In this document: in pieces, positions 19,066 through 29,387 of the stretch | How the letters are laid out: each line of letters begins with the position of its first letter | Position numbering within the stretch: position 1 is the stretch's first letter | NCBI RefSeq assembly: GCF_013248905.1 | Contig: NZ_JABRVS010000001.1 | Span: forward strand, 3,596,001 to 3,660,000 | Reading direction: 5' to 3' | Source of the DNA: Shewanella sp. VB17 | GTDB lineage: Bacteria > Pseudomonadota > Gammaproteobacteria > Enterobacterales > Shewanellaceae | Length of the DNA: 64,000 bases | The notes under the pieces: model-generated | What the model saw: only the letters and a program-made list of their open reading frames with translations | Told to the model about the DNA's origin: nothing | Databases searched by the model: none | Made by a program: the position numbers and the translations under genes

Positions 19066-19550
19066 AAATAATCCTTATTAAATATTCATTGCTATCCATT
19101 AGTTAGCAAAGTGTAGAACATGAAAGGAACACCATTATAAAAACAAAGTCATAGCAGGTTTTTATTGTATTAATATTGATGTAAATCAATTTCTTAAATT
19201 CCCTCTTCTAACTTCCCCTGTAATATCATTTCTCTCGACGAAATCTAACGCTTTAAGCCTGTTATTTATTCACGGAAGCTCACTTAACCGTACCTCCAGC
19301 TCTTTGGCGACCATCTTCCTGTCTCTATCATCTATCATCTATCATCTAGGCGCGCTGTTTTTCAAGATAGTCGACCTGTGCTAAAGATAGTCTAGTTTCC
19401 GATGGCGGTCTTGTCCGATTCTTATCTGCTACTTATCTGCTCATGTGGGGTCTTGTGTAAGGCAAAGATGCTTAACGCAAGGCATGCAAAAAAATGGCAA
19501 AAAAAAAGCCACCCGGAGGTGGCTTTTCATTAGCATCTTCTATTCACGTG
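19066..19550. other. Intergenic region between HD gene and secF
   Basis: About 485 bp with no gene. It holds a short ATCATCT triplication at about 19322-19347 and the secF terminator at 19499-19526. The AT-rich part next to 19066 presumably contains the HD gene promoter. Confidence 0.6.
19499..19526 (-). terminator. secF terminator
   Basis: The stem GCCACC-CGGA-GGTGGC (19508-19523) is followed on the minus strand by long T-runs. It lies 25 bp after the secF stop. Confidence 0.85.
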
Positions 19551-20495
19551 TTAAGTTAACGCTTCTTGATCTGCGCCCTCTTTTTCAATCTCAACTGGCA
19601 TCATGTGCTCACGATTAATGCCGAGCTTAATCGCCAAAAAGCTTGCCACATAAATTGATGAGAAGGTACCGACAAATATCCCCATTAATAAGGCTGTCGC
19701 AAAACCATGGATCATGGTGCCGCCCTTAAGGAATAATGCGATGACAACGATTAACGTGGTGCCTGTGGTGATAATCGTGCGGCTCAAGGTTTGAGTAATT
19801 GAGGTGTTGACTATCTCTTCAGGCTCGCCCTTGCGCATCTTAAGGAAATTTTCTCGGATACGGTCAAATACTACTATCGTATCATTAAGGGAATAACCCA
19901 CGACCGTCAATACACCCGCTAGCACGGTTAAATCAAAGTCTAATTGGAATAAAGAAAACACCCCTAATGTAATGATCACATCATGGGCCAATGCCGCAAC
20001 AGAGCCAACCGCTAAACGCCATTCGAACCGGAACGAGACATAGATAAGAATACAGATAAGCGCGACTAATACAGCTAATCCCCCTTGCTCTGCCAATTCT
20101 TTGCCTATTTGTGGGCCAACCACTTCAACTCGTTTTTGAATCACTTGTGGGTCCAGTGCTGTGGCAGCCTCCATGACCTGAGCCACTTGAATGTCAGTCG
20201 CCACTGCGGCTTTAACAGGCAGACGCGTTAAAATATCGCGACTAGAACCAAAGTTCTGCACCACTGCCCCATCCGTTTCTTCACTGGTTAATTTCGCACG
20301 CAGCGTCTCTAAATCAATGGGGTTAGAAAATTCTAATTCAACAACCGTACCGCCGGTAAAATCCAGCCCCCAATTGATCCCTTTGGTGGCAAGCGAGATC
20401 AGAGAGCCACTGACCAATACCAAAGAGAGCATACTGATTGGCACAGCATGACGAAGGAAGTTGATCGTGCCTTTTATTGATAAAATCTGAAACAT
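19551..20495 (-). CDS. secF: Protein translocase subunit SecF
   Basis: A 314-residue inner-membrane protein with six predicted transmembrane segments. It works with SecD and YajC to use the proton gradient to complete Sec-dependent export. The family signature WGLDFTGGT is near the N-terminus and VVGYSLNDTIVVFDRIRE in the fourth membrane region. It starts 12 bp after secD. Confidence 0.96.
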   Translation of the reverse strand: MFQILSIKGTINFLRHAVPISMLSLVLVSGSLISLATKGINWGLDFTGGTVVELEFSNPIDLETLRAKLTSEETDGAVVQNFGSSRDILTRLPVKAAVATDIQVAQVMEAATALDPQVIQKRVEVVGPQIGKELAEQGGLAVLVALICILIYVSFRFEWRLAVGSVAALAHDVIITLGVFSLFQLDFDLTVLAGVLTVVGYSLNDTIVVFDRIRENFLKMRKGEPEEIVNTSITQTLSRTIITTGTTLIVVIALFLKGGTMIHGFATALLMGIFVGTFSSIYVASFLAIKLGINREHMMPVEIEKEGADQEALT

Positions 20496-20507
20496 AATCG
20501 AGCCTCC

Positions 20508-22349
20508 TTATATGGACAGTTTATTAACGCGTTTACCACCCCAAATAGCGTTAACTATTGAGCGAGTCCCCACGATAGAGGTAAACATAGACGTCGCAAT
20601 GCCTATCATCAGTGTGACAGCAAAACCTTTCACCGCACCCGTGCCCACAGCAAATAAGATAAGTGCGGTCATAAACGTGGTGATGTTGGCATCGGCAATC
20701 GTCGAAAACGCATTGCCATAACCTTCATGAATGGCTTGTTGGACACTGCGACCGTTACGTAGCTCTTCACGAATACGCTCGTAGATGAGTACGTTGCCAT
20801 CAACAGCCATACCGACGGTCAATACCATACCTGCAATACCTGGTAGCGTCAGAACAGCGCCGGGGATCATTGACATCACGCCAACAACCATCACAAGGTT
20901 AGCCGTAAGGGCTAAATTGGCAATGAGACCAAAACCTCGGTAATACACCAGCATGAACAGCAATACTACCGCCATTCCCCAGATCATGGCTTGCACGCCA
21001 TTTTGGATATTCTCAGCCCCTAAACTCGGACCAATTGTGCGTTCTTCTACTATCGTCACAGGGGCAATTAACGCACCGGCACGCAGTAATAAAGCTAAGT
21101 TCTGTGCTTCGGCATGTTCAAGGCCTGTGATCACAAAGTTACGACCAAGGCGTGCTTGGATGGTCGCCACCGAGATCACTTCTTCAATTTTTTTCATCTT
21201 GATGCTGCCATCAGGATTTTTATCGCCAACATCTTTATACTCAATGAATAAAGTCGCCATTGGGTTACCAATGTTATCCTTAGTCACATTTGAAAAGATA
21301 GAACCGCCTTTAGCATCTAAGTTAATGCTTACCTGAGGTCGACTGTATTCATCAAAACTGGGCTGTGCCCCTTGAATATGGTCACCGGTCAACATCACGG
21401 CTTTTTGCAATACAACTTGCCCGCCACTGCGTCGATTGTATATCTGCGAGCGAGAAGAAACCCTGCCACTTGATGCATCACCATTATCATCGACCATGTG
21501 AAACTCAATTGACGCAGTAGCCCCTAAAATATCTTTAGCGCGAGCCGTGTCTTGAACACCGGGTAACTCAACAATAATACGTTCTGCACCTTGGCGCTGA
21601 ACCACAGGCTCTGCAACACCTAGCTCATTGACACGATTTCGCAGCGTGGTGATGTTTTGCTGCAATGCTTCTTCTTTGACTTGCTTAATGTAATCGTCAC
21701 TGAGATTTGCTATAAGCAAGTGACGCTCGCCTGATGAGGCATCTTTAAATACCATATCATTGCCGCGTGTCTTTAAAAAACGTTCGGCTTTGGCTAAGTT
21801 GTCAGCATCGCGAAACTTGATCTCAATCCCTTTGTCGCTATTGGTTATTCCGGAATACCGAATTTTTTCAGCACGAAGATCTGTTCTAAAATCTGACATT
21901 TTCGCTTCTGTCATCTTATGAACGGCTTCACCCATGTCCACTTCCATTAAGAAATGCACACCACCACGAAGATCCAACCCTAACTTCATTGGACTGCCGC
22001 CCATTGACGCTAGCCAATCAGGTGTATCTGGCGCTAAATTTAACGCGACGATGTATTTATCACCTAGGGATTCGACAATCGCTTCTTTCGCTAACAGTTG
22101 TTCTTCACTATTAGCAACACGCACCAATAATTGACCATTTTCAAGTTCAGAACGGGTCACTGTGATATTTTTACTGGCTAAAATGTCGTTAACTGTCGAC
22201 TGTGTCTTAGCTGTCACCTCAGCGCCTCGGCTAGCCACGACCTGAACAGCGTAGTCTTCCCCGAAGAGGTTTGGGATCGCATAGAAAAAACCCACAGCGA
22301 TGATCATCACCACCATTAAGTTCTTCCACATTGGATATTTATTTAACAC
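20508..22349 (-). CDS. secD: Protein translocase subunit SecD
   Basis: A 613-residue inner-membrane protein: TM1 near residues 8-28, a large periplasmic region (LGLDLRGGVHFLMEVD, RNRVNELGVAEPVVQRQG), then five TM segments with TVGMAVDGNVLIYERIREE. It pulls translocating proteins from the periplasmic side. The length matches E. coli SecD (615). It lies between yajC and secF. Confidence 0.96.
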   Translation of the reverse strand: MLNKYPMWKNLMVVMIIAVGFFYAIPNLFGEDYAVQVVASRGAEVTAKTQSTVNDILASKNITVTRSELENGQLLVRVANSEEQLLAKEAIVESLGDKYIVALNLAPDTPDWLASMGGSPMKLGLDLRGGVHFLMEVDMGEAVHKMTEAKMSDFRTDLRAEKIRYSGITNSDKGIEIKFRDADNLAKAERFLKTRGNDMVFKDASSGERHLLIANLSDDYIKQVKEEALQQNITTLRNRVNELGVAEPVVQRQGAERIIVELPGVQDTARAKDILGATASIEFHMVDDNGDASSGRVSSRSQIYNRRSGGQVVLQKAVMLTGDHIQGAQPSFDEYSRPQVSINLDAKGGSIFSNVTKDNIGNPMATLFIEYKDVGDKNPDGSIKMKKIEEVISVATIQARLGRNFVITGLEHAEAQNLALLLRAGALIAPVTIVEERTIGPSLGAENIQNGVQAMIWGMAVVLLFMLVYYRGFGLIANLALTANLVMVVGVMSMIPGAVLTLPGIAGMVLTVGMAVDGNVLIYERIREELRNGRSVQQAIHEGYGNAFSTIADANITTFMTALILFAVGTGAVKGFAVTLMIGIATSMFTSIVGTRSIVNAIWGGKRVNKLSI

Positions 22350-22366
22350 ACCATCGCCCTCTTGGC

Positions 22367-22699
22367 TTAAAGTGACTTAATAGAGCCTTTTGGCAATACG
22401 GCCGCTATGTAATCCTTTTTGATTGTGATTTCAGTCGCTTCATTAAGCGATAACAACACGTAGTCGTTTTCTTCGTTAATTTTAGCTATTTTACCCAAAA
22501 TACCACCAGTCGTGAGGACTTCATCGCCCTTGCCCAAAGAACCCATGAGGTTTTTATGCTCTTTCACACGCTTTGATTGTGGGCGAAATATCATGAAGTA
22601 AAAAATAAGCCCAAATATCGCCAGCATGAAAACAAGTTCCATGGTACCGCCGGCGCCGGTTGCAGAAGCGTCTGCTGCGTATGCATTTGAAATTAACAT
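22367..22699 (-). CDS. yajC: Sec accessory protein YajC
   Basis: A 110-residue single-span membrane protein associated with SecDF. One TM helix (MELVFMLAIFGLIFYFMIF), then a cytoplasmic domain with RPQSKRVKEHKNLM and KGDEVLTTGGILGKI. It lies between tgt and secD in the standard order. Confidence 0.95.
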   Translation of the reverse strand: MLISNAYAADASATGAGGTMELVFMLAIFGLIFYFMIFRPQSKRVKEHKNLMGSLGKGDEVLTTGGILGKIAKINEENDYVLLSLNEATEITIKKDYIAAVLPKGSIKSL

Positions 22700-22737
22700 A
22701 GTGTTCTCTTCTTATTGTCAGTGTAAAATTAATTGAT

Positions 22738-23862
22738 TTATTCTGGCACTTCAGGGACTTCTCGTCCTTGGCTAGTATAGAATTCCTTAACAAAGGCCTC
22801 TAATGTACCTGTCTCGATGGCGCCACGCAAACCTTCCATCAATCTTTGGTAGTACCTAAGATTGTGAATGGTGTTTAAACGAGCACCCAAAATTTCATTA
22901 CAGCGATCTAAGTGGTAAAGGTATGCCCTTGAGTAATGCTTACAGGTATAACAATCACACTTTTCATCAAGTGTGGCGGTGTCATCACGGTGGCGAGCAT
23001 TACGTATTTTAATCACCCCTTCACTGGTAAACAGATGACCATTACGGGCATTACGAGTGGGCATAACGCAGTCAAACATGTCGACACCACGTCGAACACC
23101 TTCAACTAAATCTTCAGGCTTACCAACTCCCATCAAATAGCGCGGTTTATCGGTTGGGATCTGCGGACATACATGCTCAAGAATGCGATGCATGTCTTCT
23201 TTAGGCTCACCGACAGCTAAACCGCCAACCGCATAACCGTCGAAACCGATACTGATGAGCCCTTTAAGGCTTTCGTCACGTAAATCTTCGTACACACCAC
23301 CTTGAATAATACCAAACAAGGAATTAGGGTTCTCTAGTCTATTGAACTCATCACGTGAACGTTGCGCCCAACGCAATGACATCTGCATCGACTTACGCGC
23401 TTCATCTTCGGTGGCAGGGTAAGGTGTGCATTCATCAAAAATCATCACCACATCACTGCCTAATGAATTTTGGATCTGAATCGACTTTTCTGGGTCTAGG
23501 AAGATTTTCTCACCATTAATTGGCGAACGGAAATGCACACCAGCTTCGGTTATCTTACGAATATCCCCTAAGCTGAAAACTTGAAATCCACCAGAGTCGG
23601 TGAGAATTGGCCGCTGCCAATTCATAAAATCATGTAGATCGCCATGCTTACGCATCACTTCTTCACCTGGGCGAAGCCAAAGGTGAAAGGTGTTACCCAA
23701 TAAAATGTCGGCGCCAGTTTCACGCACTTCTTCAGGCGTCATGCTTTTCACTGTGCCATACGTGCCAACAGGCATAAATGCGGGGGTTTCCACCGTGCCA
23801 CGTTCGAACACTAAACGTCCACGTCGGGCACGTCCATCGGTTGTATCTAATTCAAATTGCAT
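22738..23862 (-). CDS. tgt: tRNA-guanine transglycosylase
   Basis: A 374-residue enzyme that swaps G34 for preQ1 in tRNAs with GUN anticodons. The catalytic aspartate lies in the LTDSGGFQVFSL segment, and the nucleophile region is FDCVMPTRNARNGHLFT. The zinc ligands CDCYTCKHYSRAYLYHL are intact. It lies after queA and 38 bp before yajC. Confidence 0.96.
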   Translation of the reverse strand: MQFELDTTDGRARRGRLVFERGTVETPAFMPVGTYGTVKSMTPEEVRETGADILLGNTFHLWLRPGEEVMRKHGDLHDFMNWQRPILTDSGGFQVFSLGDIRKITEAGVHFRSPINGEKIFLDPEKSIQIQNSLGSDVVMIFDECTPYPATEDEARKSMQMSLRWAQRSRDEFNRLENPNSLFGIIQGGVYEDLRDESLKGLISIGFDGYAVGGLAVGEPKEDMHRILEHVCPQIPTDKPRYLMGVGKPEDLVEGVRRGVDMFDCVMPTRNARNGHLFTSEGVIKIRNARHRDDTATLDEKCDCYTCKHYSRAYLYHLDRCNEILGARLNTIHNLRYYQRLMEGLRGAIETGTLEAFVKEFYTSQGREVPEVPE

Positions 23863-24033
23863 TGTATATCCTCGTCAGATAAACAGTCTGACATATATAA
23901 GCTCATCACCAACAATGAACCTAAGTAAATACGATAAATAAGGGCAAATAATGATAAATCAACCCTTAAGCTCAAATGGAAGCCAACAGCGACCGCATGA
24001 AGTCGCCGAGTATTTTAAACCAAATTGGGTTAT

Positions 24034-25071
24034 TTAGTTGGCTTTTTTAGTCACAAACATGGCATCACCATAGCTAAAAAAGCGGTATTTTTGCTCAATC
24101 GCATGTTGATAGGCGTTTTTAACTTCATCAAAGCCTGCAAAAGCACTCAAGAGCATGATCAAGGTTGACTCTGGGAGGTGAAAATTTGTCACCATGGCGT
24201 CAACCACTTGGAACTCATAACCGGGGTAAATGAAGATATCTGTATCGCGACAAAATGCGCGAAGTTCACCTTCGCTTGCTTTGGCCGCACTTTCTAAGGA
24301 GCGTACCGATGTTGTGCCCACAGCGATAACTCGGCCACCTTGCGCTTTTGTCTGTGCAATTTTATCAACCACCTCTTGAGACACTTCGGCCCATTCAGAA
24401 TGCATCTTATGATCAAGTATGTTGTCTACTTTAACAGGCTGAAATGTCCCTGCGCCCACATGTAAAGTTACAAAAGCGGTCTCTACACCTTTCTCTTTTA
24501 ACTGACTTAACAACGCATTATCAAAGTGCAATCCCGCTGTCGGTGCAGCAACCGCCCCGGGGGTTTCATTATAAACGGTTTGATAGCGTTCTTTATCTGC
24601 ATCTTCATCAGGACGATCGATATAAGGGGGTAAAGGCATATGCCCCACCTCTTCTAACACTTCAAGTATCGTCTTATCATCATTAAGCTCAAGTTCAAAT
24701 AAGGCATCATGACGAGCCAGCATTGTCATCTGGTAGCCGCCGTCTAAAGACAATTTTGTCTCTACTTTAGGGGATTTTGAACTTCTAACGTGGGCTAATA
24801 TGCGCTTATTGTCGAGCATGCGTTCAACTAAAATTTCAAGTTTACCGCCCGTTTCCTTTTGCCCAAACAGGCGTGCTGGGATCACTCGAGTGTTATTAAA
24901 CACCATAAGATCACCTTTATTAACCCTGTCAAGAATATCGGTAAACTGATTATCACCAAGTTCACCACTATTACCATCTAAAGATAATAAGCGAGAGGCA
25001 GTACGTTCAGGTGTCGGGTAACGAGCGATCAGCTCATCAGGAAGTGCAAAAGAAAAATCGGTAACGCGCAT
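24034..25071 (-). CDS. queA: S-adenosylmethionine:tRNA ribosyltransferase-isomerase
   Basis: A 345-residue enzyme that adds the epoxy-cyclopentane ring to preQ1 in tRNA, the step after Tgt. Family segments are DFSFALPDELIARYP, FNNTRVIPARLFGQK, PTAGLHFD, LHVGAGTFQPVK and NFHLPESTLIMLLSAFAG. It starts the queA-tgt-yajC-secD-secF block, with 171 bp before tgt. Confidence 0.96.
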   Translation of the reverse strand: MRVTDFSFALPDELIARYPTPERTASRLLSLDGNSGELGDNQFTDILDRVNKGDLMVFNNTRVIPARLFGQKETGGKLEILVERMLDNKRILAHVRSSKSPKVETKLSLDGGYQMTMLARHDALFELELNDDKTILEVLEEVGHMPLPPYIDRPDEDADKERYQTVYNETPGAVAAPTAGLHFDNALLSQLKEKGVETAFVTLHVGAGTFQPVKVDNILDHKMHSEWAEVSQEVVDKIAQTKAQGGRVIAVGTTSVRSLESAAKASEGELRAFCRDTDIFIYPGYEFQVVDAMVTNFHLPESTLIMLLSAFAGFDEVKNAYQHAIEQKYRFFSYGDAMFVTKKAN

Positions 25072-25259
25072 GGTTAGTCTCTATTTTAACATAAATCGAG
25101 CGCTAGTTTATTGGTAGAGCAGCCTAAGATCAACAATCAGTTTATGCTTTACCATCGTCATGCCTATTAACAGCGCCGACTGTTCGTCAATTAATACCAG
25201 CAAAAACTCGCTTAGCATCGGGGTGCATGGTATTGTCAGTTGAGTATTTCAAAGATAAC

Positions 25260-25889
25260 ATGACCAACAATCCCATGAACTTTCTCGCTCACCTCCATCT
25301 CGCTGATAATAGTAAAACCTCGCTAGCTGCTAATTTAGCTGGAGATTTCGCTAAAGGAAATGTTGCCGACTTTCCTAAGCACCTACAACAAGGGATCTGG
25401 TTACATAGACAAATAGACCAATTAACGGATAGTCACGAAATAACAAAAGAGTTATTAACAACATTCCCCAGCTCACTCAGAAGGGCTGCACCCATTATCA
25501 TTGATCTCGCGTTCGACCATATGTTAGCCAAATATTGGGATGAGTATCATAACATGAGTTTAGGGCTATTTTCAGAACGGGCTTATGATGACATTGACGC
25601 ATGTGAACAACTGCCCAAACAGCTACAGTTAATAGCCCCTAAAATTCGCAGTGAAAATTGGTTAATGGCCTATCAAAACCGAACAGGATTAAATCAAGCC
25701 ATTGAGTCTGTGGCTAAGCGCATCTCAACACCTGACATATTTAATGGGGCCACTAAAGCGGTTGCCGCCTTAGATACTGAAATAGAGATAGCGTTTAGAA
25801 CCTTTTATCCTCAACTAATGGCATATAGCCGCATGTGGGCAAAACAAACGCCAACGCAATACCTCGATATCAAAAGTAGGCATAATTAG
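25260..25889 (+). CDS. acpH: Acyl carrier protein phosphodiesterase
   Basis: An HD-like hydrolase that removes the phosphopantetheine arm from acyl carrier protein. The N-terminal MNFLAHLHLA and the NLAGDFAKGN segments, followed by GIWLHRQIDQLTDSH, are characteristic. The frame is open from 25227. ATGs at 25227, 25260 and 25275 are possible and none has a strong ribosome site; homology favours 25275 or 25260. It is divergent from queA. Confidence 0.88.
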   Translation: MTNNPMNFLAHLHLADNSKTSLAANLAGDFAKGNVADFPKHLQQGIWLHRQIDQLTDSHEITKELLTTFPSSLRRAAPIIIDLAFDHMLAKYWDEYHNMSLGLFSERAYDDIDACEQLPKQLQLIAPKIRSENWLMAYQNRTGLNQAIESVAKRISTPDIFNGATKAVAALDTEIEIAFRTFYPQLMAYSRMWAKQTPTQYLDIKSRHN

Positions 25890-25985
25890 CACAGCTGGAT
25901 CGACACAGTCATGCATAAACAGTCTCTATTTTCGATACTAATGAGCACTCAGATTTGCTAATATCACTGGGCAATAGGAGAACTC

Positions 25986-26642
25986 ATGCAAATATTTACA
26001 TATACCCCACCTTCAATACCTTGGTTAGACATTCGATATCAAGACCGCGACATCATTGTGATTAATAAGCCTTCTGGATTACTTTCAAATCCAGGTCGTG
26101 CTGACAATACGTTCGATTGCGCATTAACACGCTTATTGCAGCGCTACCCCGAAGCCATCTTGGTGCACAGGCTCGATTGCGCCACCTCTGGTATCATGGT
26201 ATTTGCACTTAACAAAAAAGCGGAATCAAATATCAAAACACAATTTCAAAACCGTTTGAGTAAGAAAACCTATATCGCTGAAGTATCTGGACATGTAGAG
26301 AAAACACACGATGTGATTGAATTAGCCATAAAACCTAACCATCAATCCCCTCCTTTACAACAAATAGCGGATGATGGAAAACCTTCTAAGACCTATTATA
26401 ACGTCATTGAACAACGCAAAAGTAGTACCTTAGTTGAGTTAAAACCAGTCACTGGCCGCACTCACCAACTTAGACTGCACATGTTGGCCATTGGTCACCC
26501 TATCTTAGGTGATGACTTTTACGGAGATAACGCGGTAATAGCCGCATCTAATAGGCTTTGTCTGCACGCGATGACACTGAGTATCGCTCACCCTTATTCA
26601 CAAAAAGAATTAACATTTACTAGCTCACATCCTTTTAAGTAA
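25986..26642 (+). CDS. rluA: RluA-type pseudouridine synthase
   Basis: A 218-residue pseudouridine synthase, the same length as E. coli RluA (23S rRNA U746 and tRNA U32). The catalytic aspartate is in HRLDCATSG. The other family motifs are DIIVINKPSGLLS, PVTGRTHQLRLHM and GHPILGDDFY. There is no S4 domain, as expected for RluA. An AGGAG ribosome site precedes the ATG. Confidence 0.85.
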   Translation: MQIFTYTPPSIPWLDIRYQDRDIIVINKPSGLLSNPGRADNTFDCALTRLLQRYPEAILVHRLDCATSGIMVFALNKKAESNIKTQFQNRLSKKTYIAEVSGHVEKTHDVIELAIKPNHQSPPLQQIADDGKPSKTYYNVIEQRKSSTLVELKPVTGRTHQLRLHMLAIGHPILGDDFYGDNAVIAASNRLCLHAMTLSIAHPYSQKELTFTSSHPFK

Positions 26643-26814
26643 TCCTATTACCCGCACATGTTAACGTGTTAGTTCTGTCTATTTCATCTATGTAATGATA
26701 ATGACTGCCCGTTACATACCCATGTGACTTCAAGAGAAACGTACGTGACGCTAGCAAACGACATAGACTGCCCATGTGTTCTTAATCAAGAGAACTCACT
26801 GTCATACAGGCATA

Positions 26815-26843
26815 AAAAATGCCTAGTACTTTCGGTACTAGGC
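26815..26843 (-). terminator. sstT terminator
   Basis: The stem GCCTAGTAC/GTACTAGGC (26821-26843) is followed on the minus strand by a T-run, 30 bp beyond the sstT stop. Confidence 0.85.
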
Positions 26844-26872
26844 ACTGTTTAATACTGCAAATACTGTATACG

Positions 26873-28096
26873 TTATGCTTTCCTGCTCTTTTCTGCAGCT
26901 TCGCATGCTGCTGCAGTAAATATTACATCCGTTGAGCTATTCAAACCTGTTTCGGCTGAATCTTGAATAACACCGATGATAAACCCAACGGCAACCACTT
27001 GCATCGCAATATCATTGGAGATCCCGAACAAGCTACACGCTAATGGGATCAACAAAAGAGATCCGCCAGCGACACCAGATGCTCCACAAGCAGAGACTGC
27101 TGCAACAACACTCAGCAGTATCGCCGTAAAAATATCAATCTCTATCCCCATGGTATTCACAGCAGCAAGCGTCAATACAGTAATGGTGATCGCTGCCCCC
27201 GCCATATTAATGGTCGCACCCAGTGGAATGGATACTGAATAAGTATCTTCATGCAACTTAAGTTTTTCACACAATGCCATGTTTACTGGAATATTCGCTG
27301 CACTAGAACGAGTAAAGAAAGCTGTAATGCCGCTTTCACGGATACAAGTAAGCACTAAAGGATAAGGGTTACGTCTAATTTTAGCATAAACAATCAATGG
27401 GTTAACAACAAGAGCAATGATTAGCATGGCCCCGAGCAACACAGCCAAAAGTTGTCCATAACCCGCAATGGCCGCAAAACCCGTTTTCGCAAATGTCGAT
27501 GCCACTAAGCCGAAAATACCAATAGGGGCTAAACGAATAATGAAACGCACTATCTGCGAAATCCCATGACTCACATCACTAAACACTTGTTTTGTTGTGT
27601 CACTGGCGTGATGCAGCGCTAAACCTAAGCCCACAGCCCACGCTAAAATACCAATATAATTCCCTGTCATTAAAGCATTAACGGGATTATCGACAAGTTT
27701 GAAAAGTAACGTATTAAGTACTTCTGCGATCCCCTCTGGAGGTGTAGCGCCTTCAGCTCCTGTCGCCAAAACTAAGGTAACCGGAAAAGCAAAGCTGAGC
27801 AGTACGGCTACAAGTGCCGCAGCGAATGTACCAAACAAATAAAGCACCACAATTGGACGCATATTGGTCTTAGCATTTTTTTTCTGATTCGCGATTGATG
27901 CTGCGACGAGAACAAAGACCAAAATAGGGGCTACTGCCTTTAAGGCGCTAACAAATAAATCACCTAAAAATGCGACGCTTTCGGCAGCACCTTCTGACAA
28001 ACTGGCTACAACAATGCCAGAAATAATCCCAAATAGGATCTGTAGCACTAAGCTACCATTAGCCACTCTGGCTAACAAAGATTGGTTTTTTTTCAT
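26873..28096 (-). CDS. sstT: Sodium:serine/threonine symporter
   Basis: A 407-residue inner-membrane protein of the dicarboxylate/amino acid:cation symporter family, very similar throughout to E. coli SstT (ALKAVAPILVFVLVAASIAN, FTRSSAANIPVNMALCEKL, SIPLGATINMAGAAITITVLTL). It imports serine and threonine with Na+. The frame is open five codons further to a GTG at 28111. The ATG at 28096 is preferred. Confidence 0.95.
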   Translation of the reverse strand: MKKNQSLLARVANGSLVLQILFGIISGIVVASLSEGAAESVAFLGDLFVSALKAVAPILVFVLVAASIANQKKNAKTNMRPIVVLYLFGTFAAALVAVLLSFAFPVTLVLATGAEGATPPEGIAEVLNTLLFKLVDNPVNALMTGNYIGILAWAVGLGLALHHASDTTKQVFSDVSHGISQIVRFIIRLAPIGIFGLVASTFAKTGFAAIAGYGQLLAVLLGAMLIIALVVNPLIVYAKIRRNPYPLVLTCIRESGITAFFTRSSAANIPVNMALCEKLKLHEDTYSVSIPLGATINMAGAAITITVLTLAAVNTMGIEIDIFTAILLSVVAAVSACGASGVAGGSLLLIPLACSLFGISNDIAMQVVAVGFIIGVIQDSAETGLNSSTDVIFTAAACEAAEKSRKA

Positions 28097-28281
28097 GGAA
28101 TGACCTGTCACTTTTATATTTATGATTGCTAACAGTCACACTCTATGATTAGAGTGATTACGCTAACCTAGTAGATTAATTTCTTAACAATCACTTGTAA
28201 CTAAACAGGCATCAAATGTCCAGTATTACGGTGAAAACAACGCTAATCTTTACCTAAATAAAACATTATTCAAACCTTTAA

Positions 28282-29175
28282 CTAACTTTTTTCTTTGCTC
28301 TCAGCCCCTCGTAGCATTGCGCTAATCAGCTCATGAGCATCAAACTTCTCTAATGCTTCATTTGCACCAACCTGCTGAGCTTGACTCCCACTAATGGCAC
28401 TCGATAAAGAAGTATGTAATATAATGTACGTTGAAGACAATGCTGGGGTGTCTTTTACCTCAAATGACAGTTCATAGCCATCTAAACCAGGCATCTCTAC
28501 ATCACTCACTAGGATATCAATCGGTTCATTATTTTCCGCTGCAGCTTTCATTATCGCCAATGCATCGTGACCATCAGAGGTCACTTGATAAGGAATACTG
28601 ATACTATCAAGTGCATCTGATAGTTGTTTACGTGCCATTTTTGAATCATCGACTAAGAGTATCTTTAATGGCTTGAGCTTCTCGCGCTGCATATCGGTTA
28701 AAATTGCACGACTTGTTTCACGACTCGCTGGAAATATTTTTGACAGTAACAACTCAACATCAAGAAGTTGAACTAATTCATCTCCAAGACGTGTCACACC
28801 AGTCAGGTAGGCGTTCGAACCTAAGTTATTTGGCGGAGATTCAATGTCTCTCCAATTACACTCTACAATCTTATCAATAGCCCTTACTAGAAAACCTATC
28901 ACCATGCGTTGGCAATCGGTGACCATAATAAAACTTCGAGCCAATTCTTCCTTATCAAGCTTCTGATAACCTACGGCTGCCGCCATATCAATGACAGGGA
29001 TTATATTTCCCCGAACATTCGCTGTGCCTAAAATGGTTGGGTGAGAATGAGGGATCGCATTCAAAGGAATATAAGGGACAAGTTCACGAACTTTTAAGGT
29101 CCCCATTGCAAACAGCTGCTTTGGAGACAATCGAAAAAGTAACAACCCTTGAGACTGGGTAGCCTTATTCTTCAT
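28282..29175 (-). CDS. cheV: Chemotaxis coupling/response protein CheV
   Basis: A 297-residue protein with an N-terminal CheW domain (residues ~10-155, with ILGTANVRGNIIPVIDM) fused to a receiver domain (~172-290, KILLVDDSKMARKQL and phospho-acceptor VSDVEMPGLDGYEL). CheV couples receptors to CheA and dampens signalling when phosphorylated. It stands alone; the paralogue involved cannot be told, as Shewanella often has several cheV genes. Confidence 0.92.
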   Translation of the reverse strand: MKNKATQSQGLLLFRLSPKQLFAMGTLKVRELVPYIPLNAIPHSHPTILGTANVRGNIIPVIDMAAAVGYQKLDKEELARSFIMVTDCQRMVIGFLVRAIDKIVECNWRDIESPPNNLGSNAYLTGVTRLGDELVQLLDVELLLSKIFPASRETSRAILTDMQREKLKPLKILLVDDSKMARKQLSDALDSISIPYQVTSDGHDALAIMKAAAENNEPIDILVSDVEMPGLDGYELSFEVKDTPALSSTYIILHTSLSSAISGSQAQQVGANEALEKFDAHELISAMLRGAESKEKS

Positions 29176-29387
29176 TAAAATACCAACATGTTATGCTAAT
29201 CAATATTAGAAGTATAACCTTAAAATAATGAAAAAATATGTCGATATTAAAAAGAAGATTTAATATCGTTTATTATTGATTTAAAGAGAATTACAGCATG
29301 AAGTCCTCCTATTACATTTAACTGTAATAGGGGCACGCGATATGACCCCTAATTAGGCCTCAAATCATATTACAAAAGATAATAAAC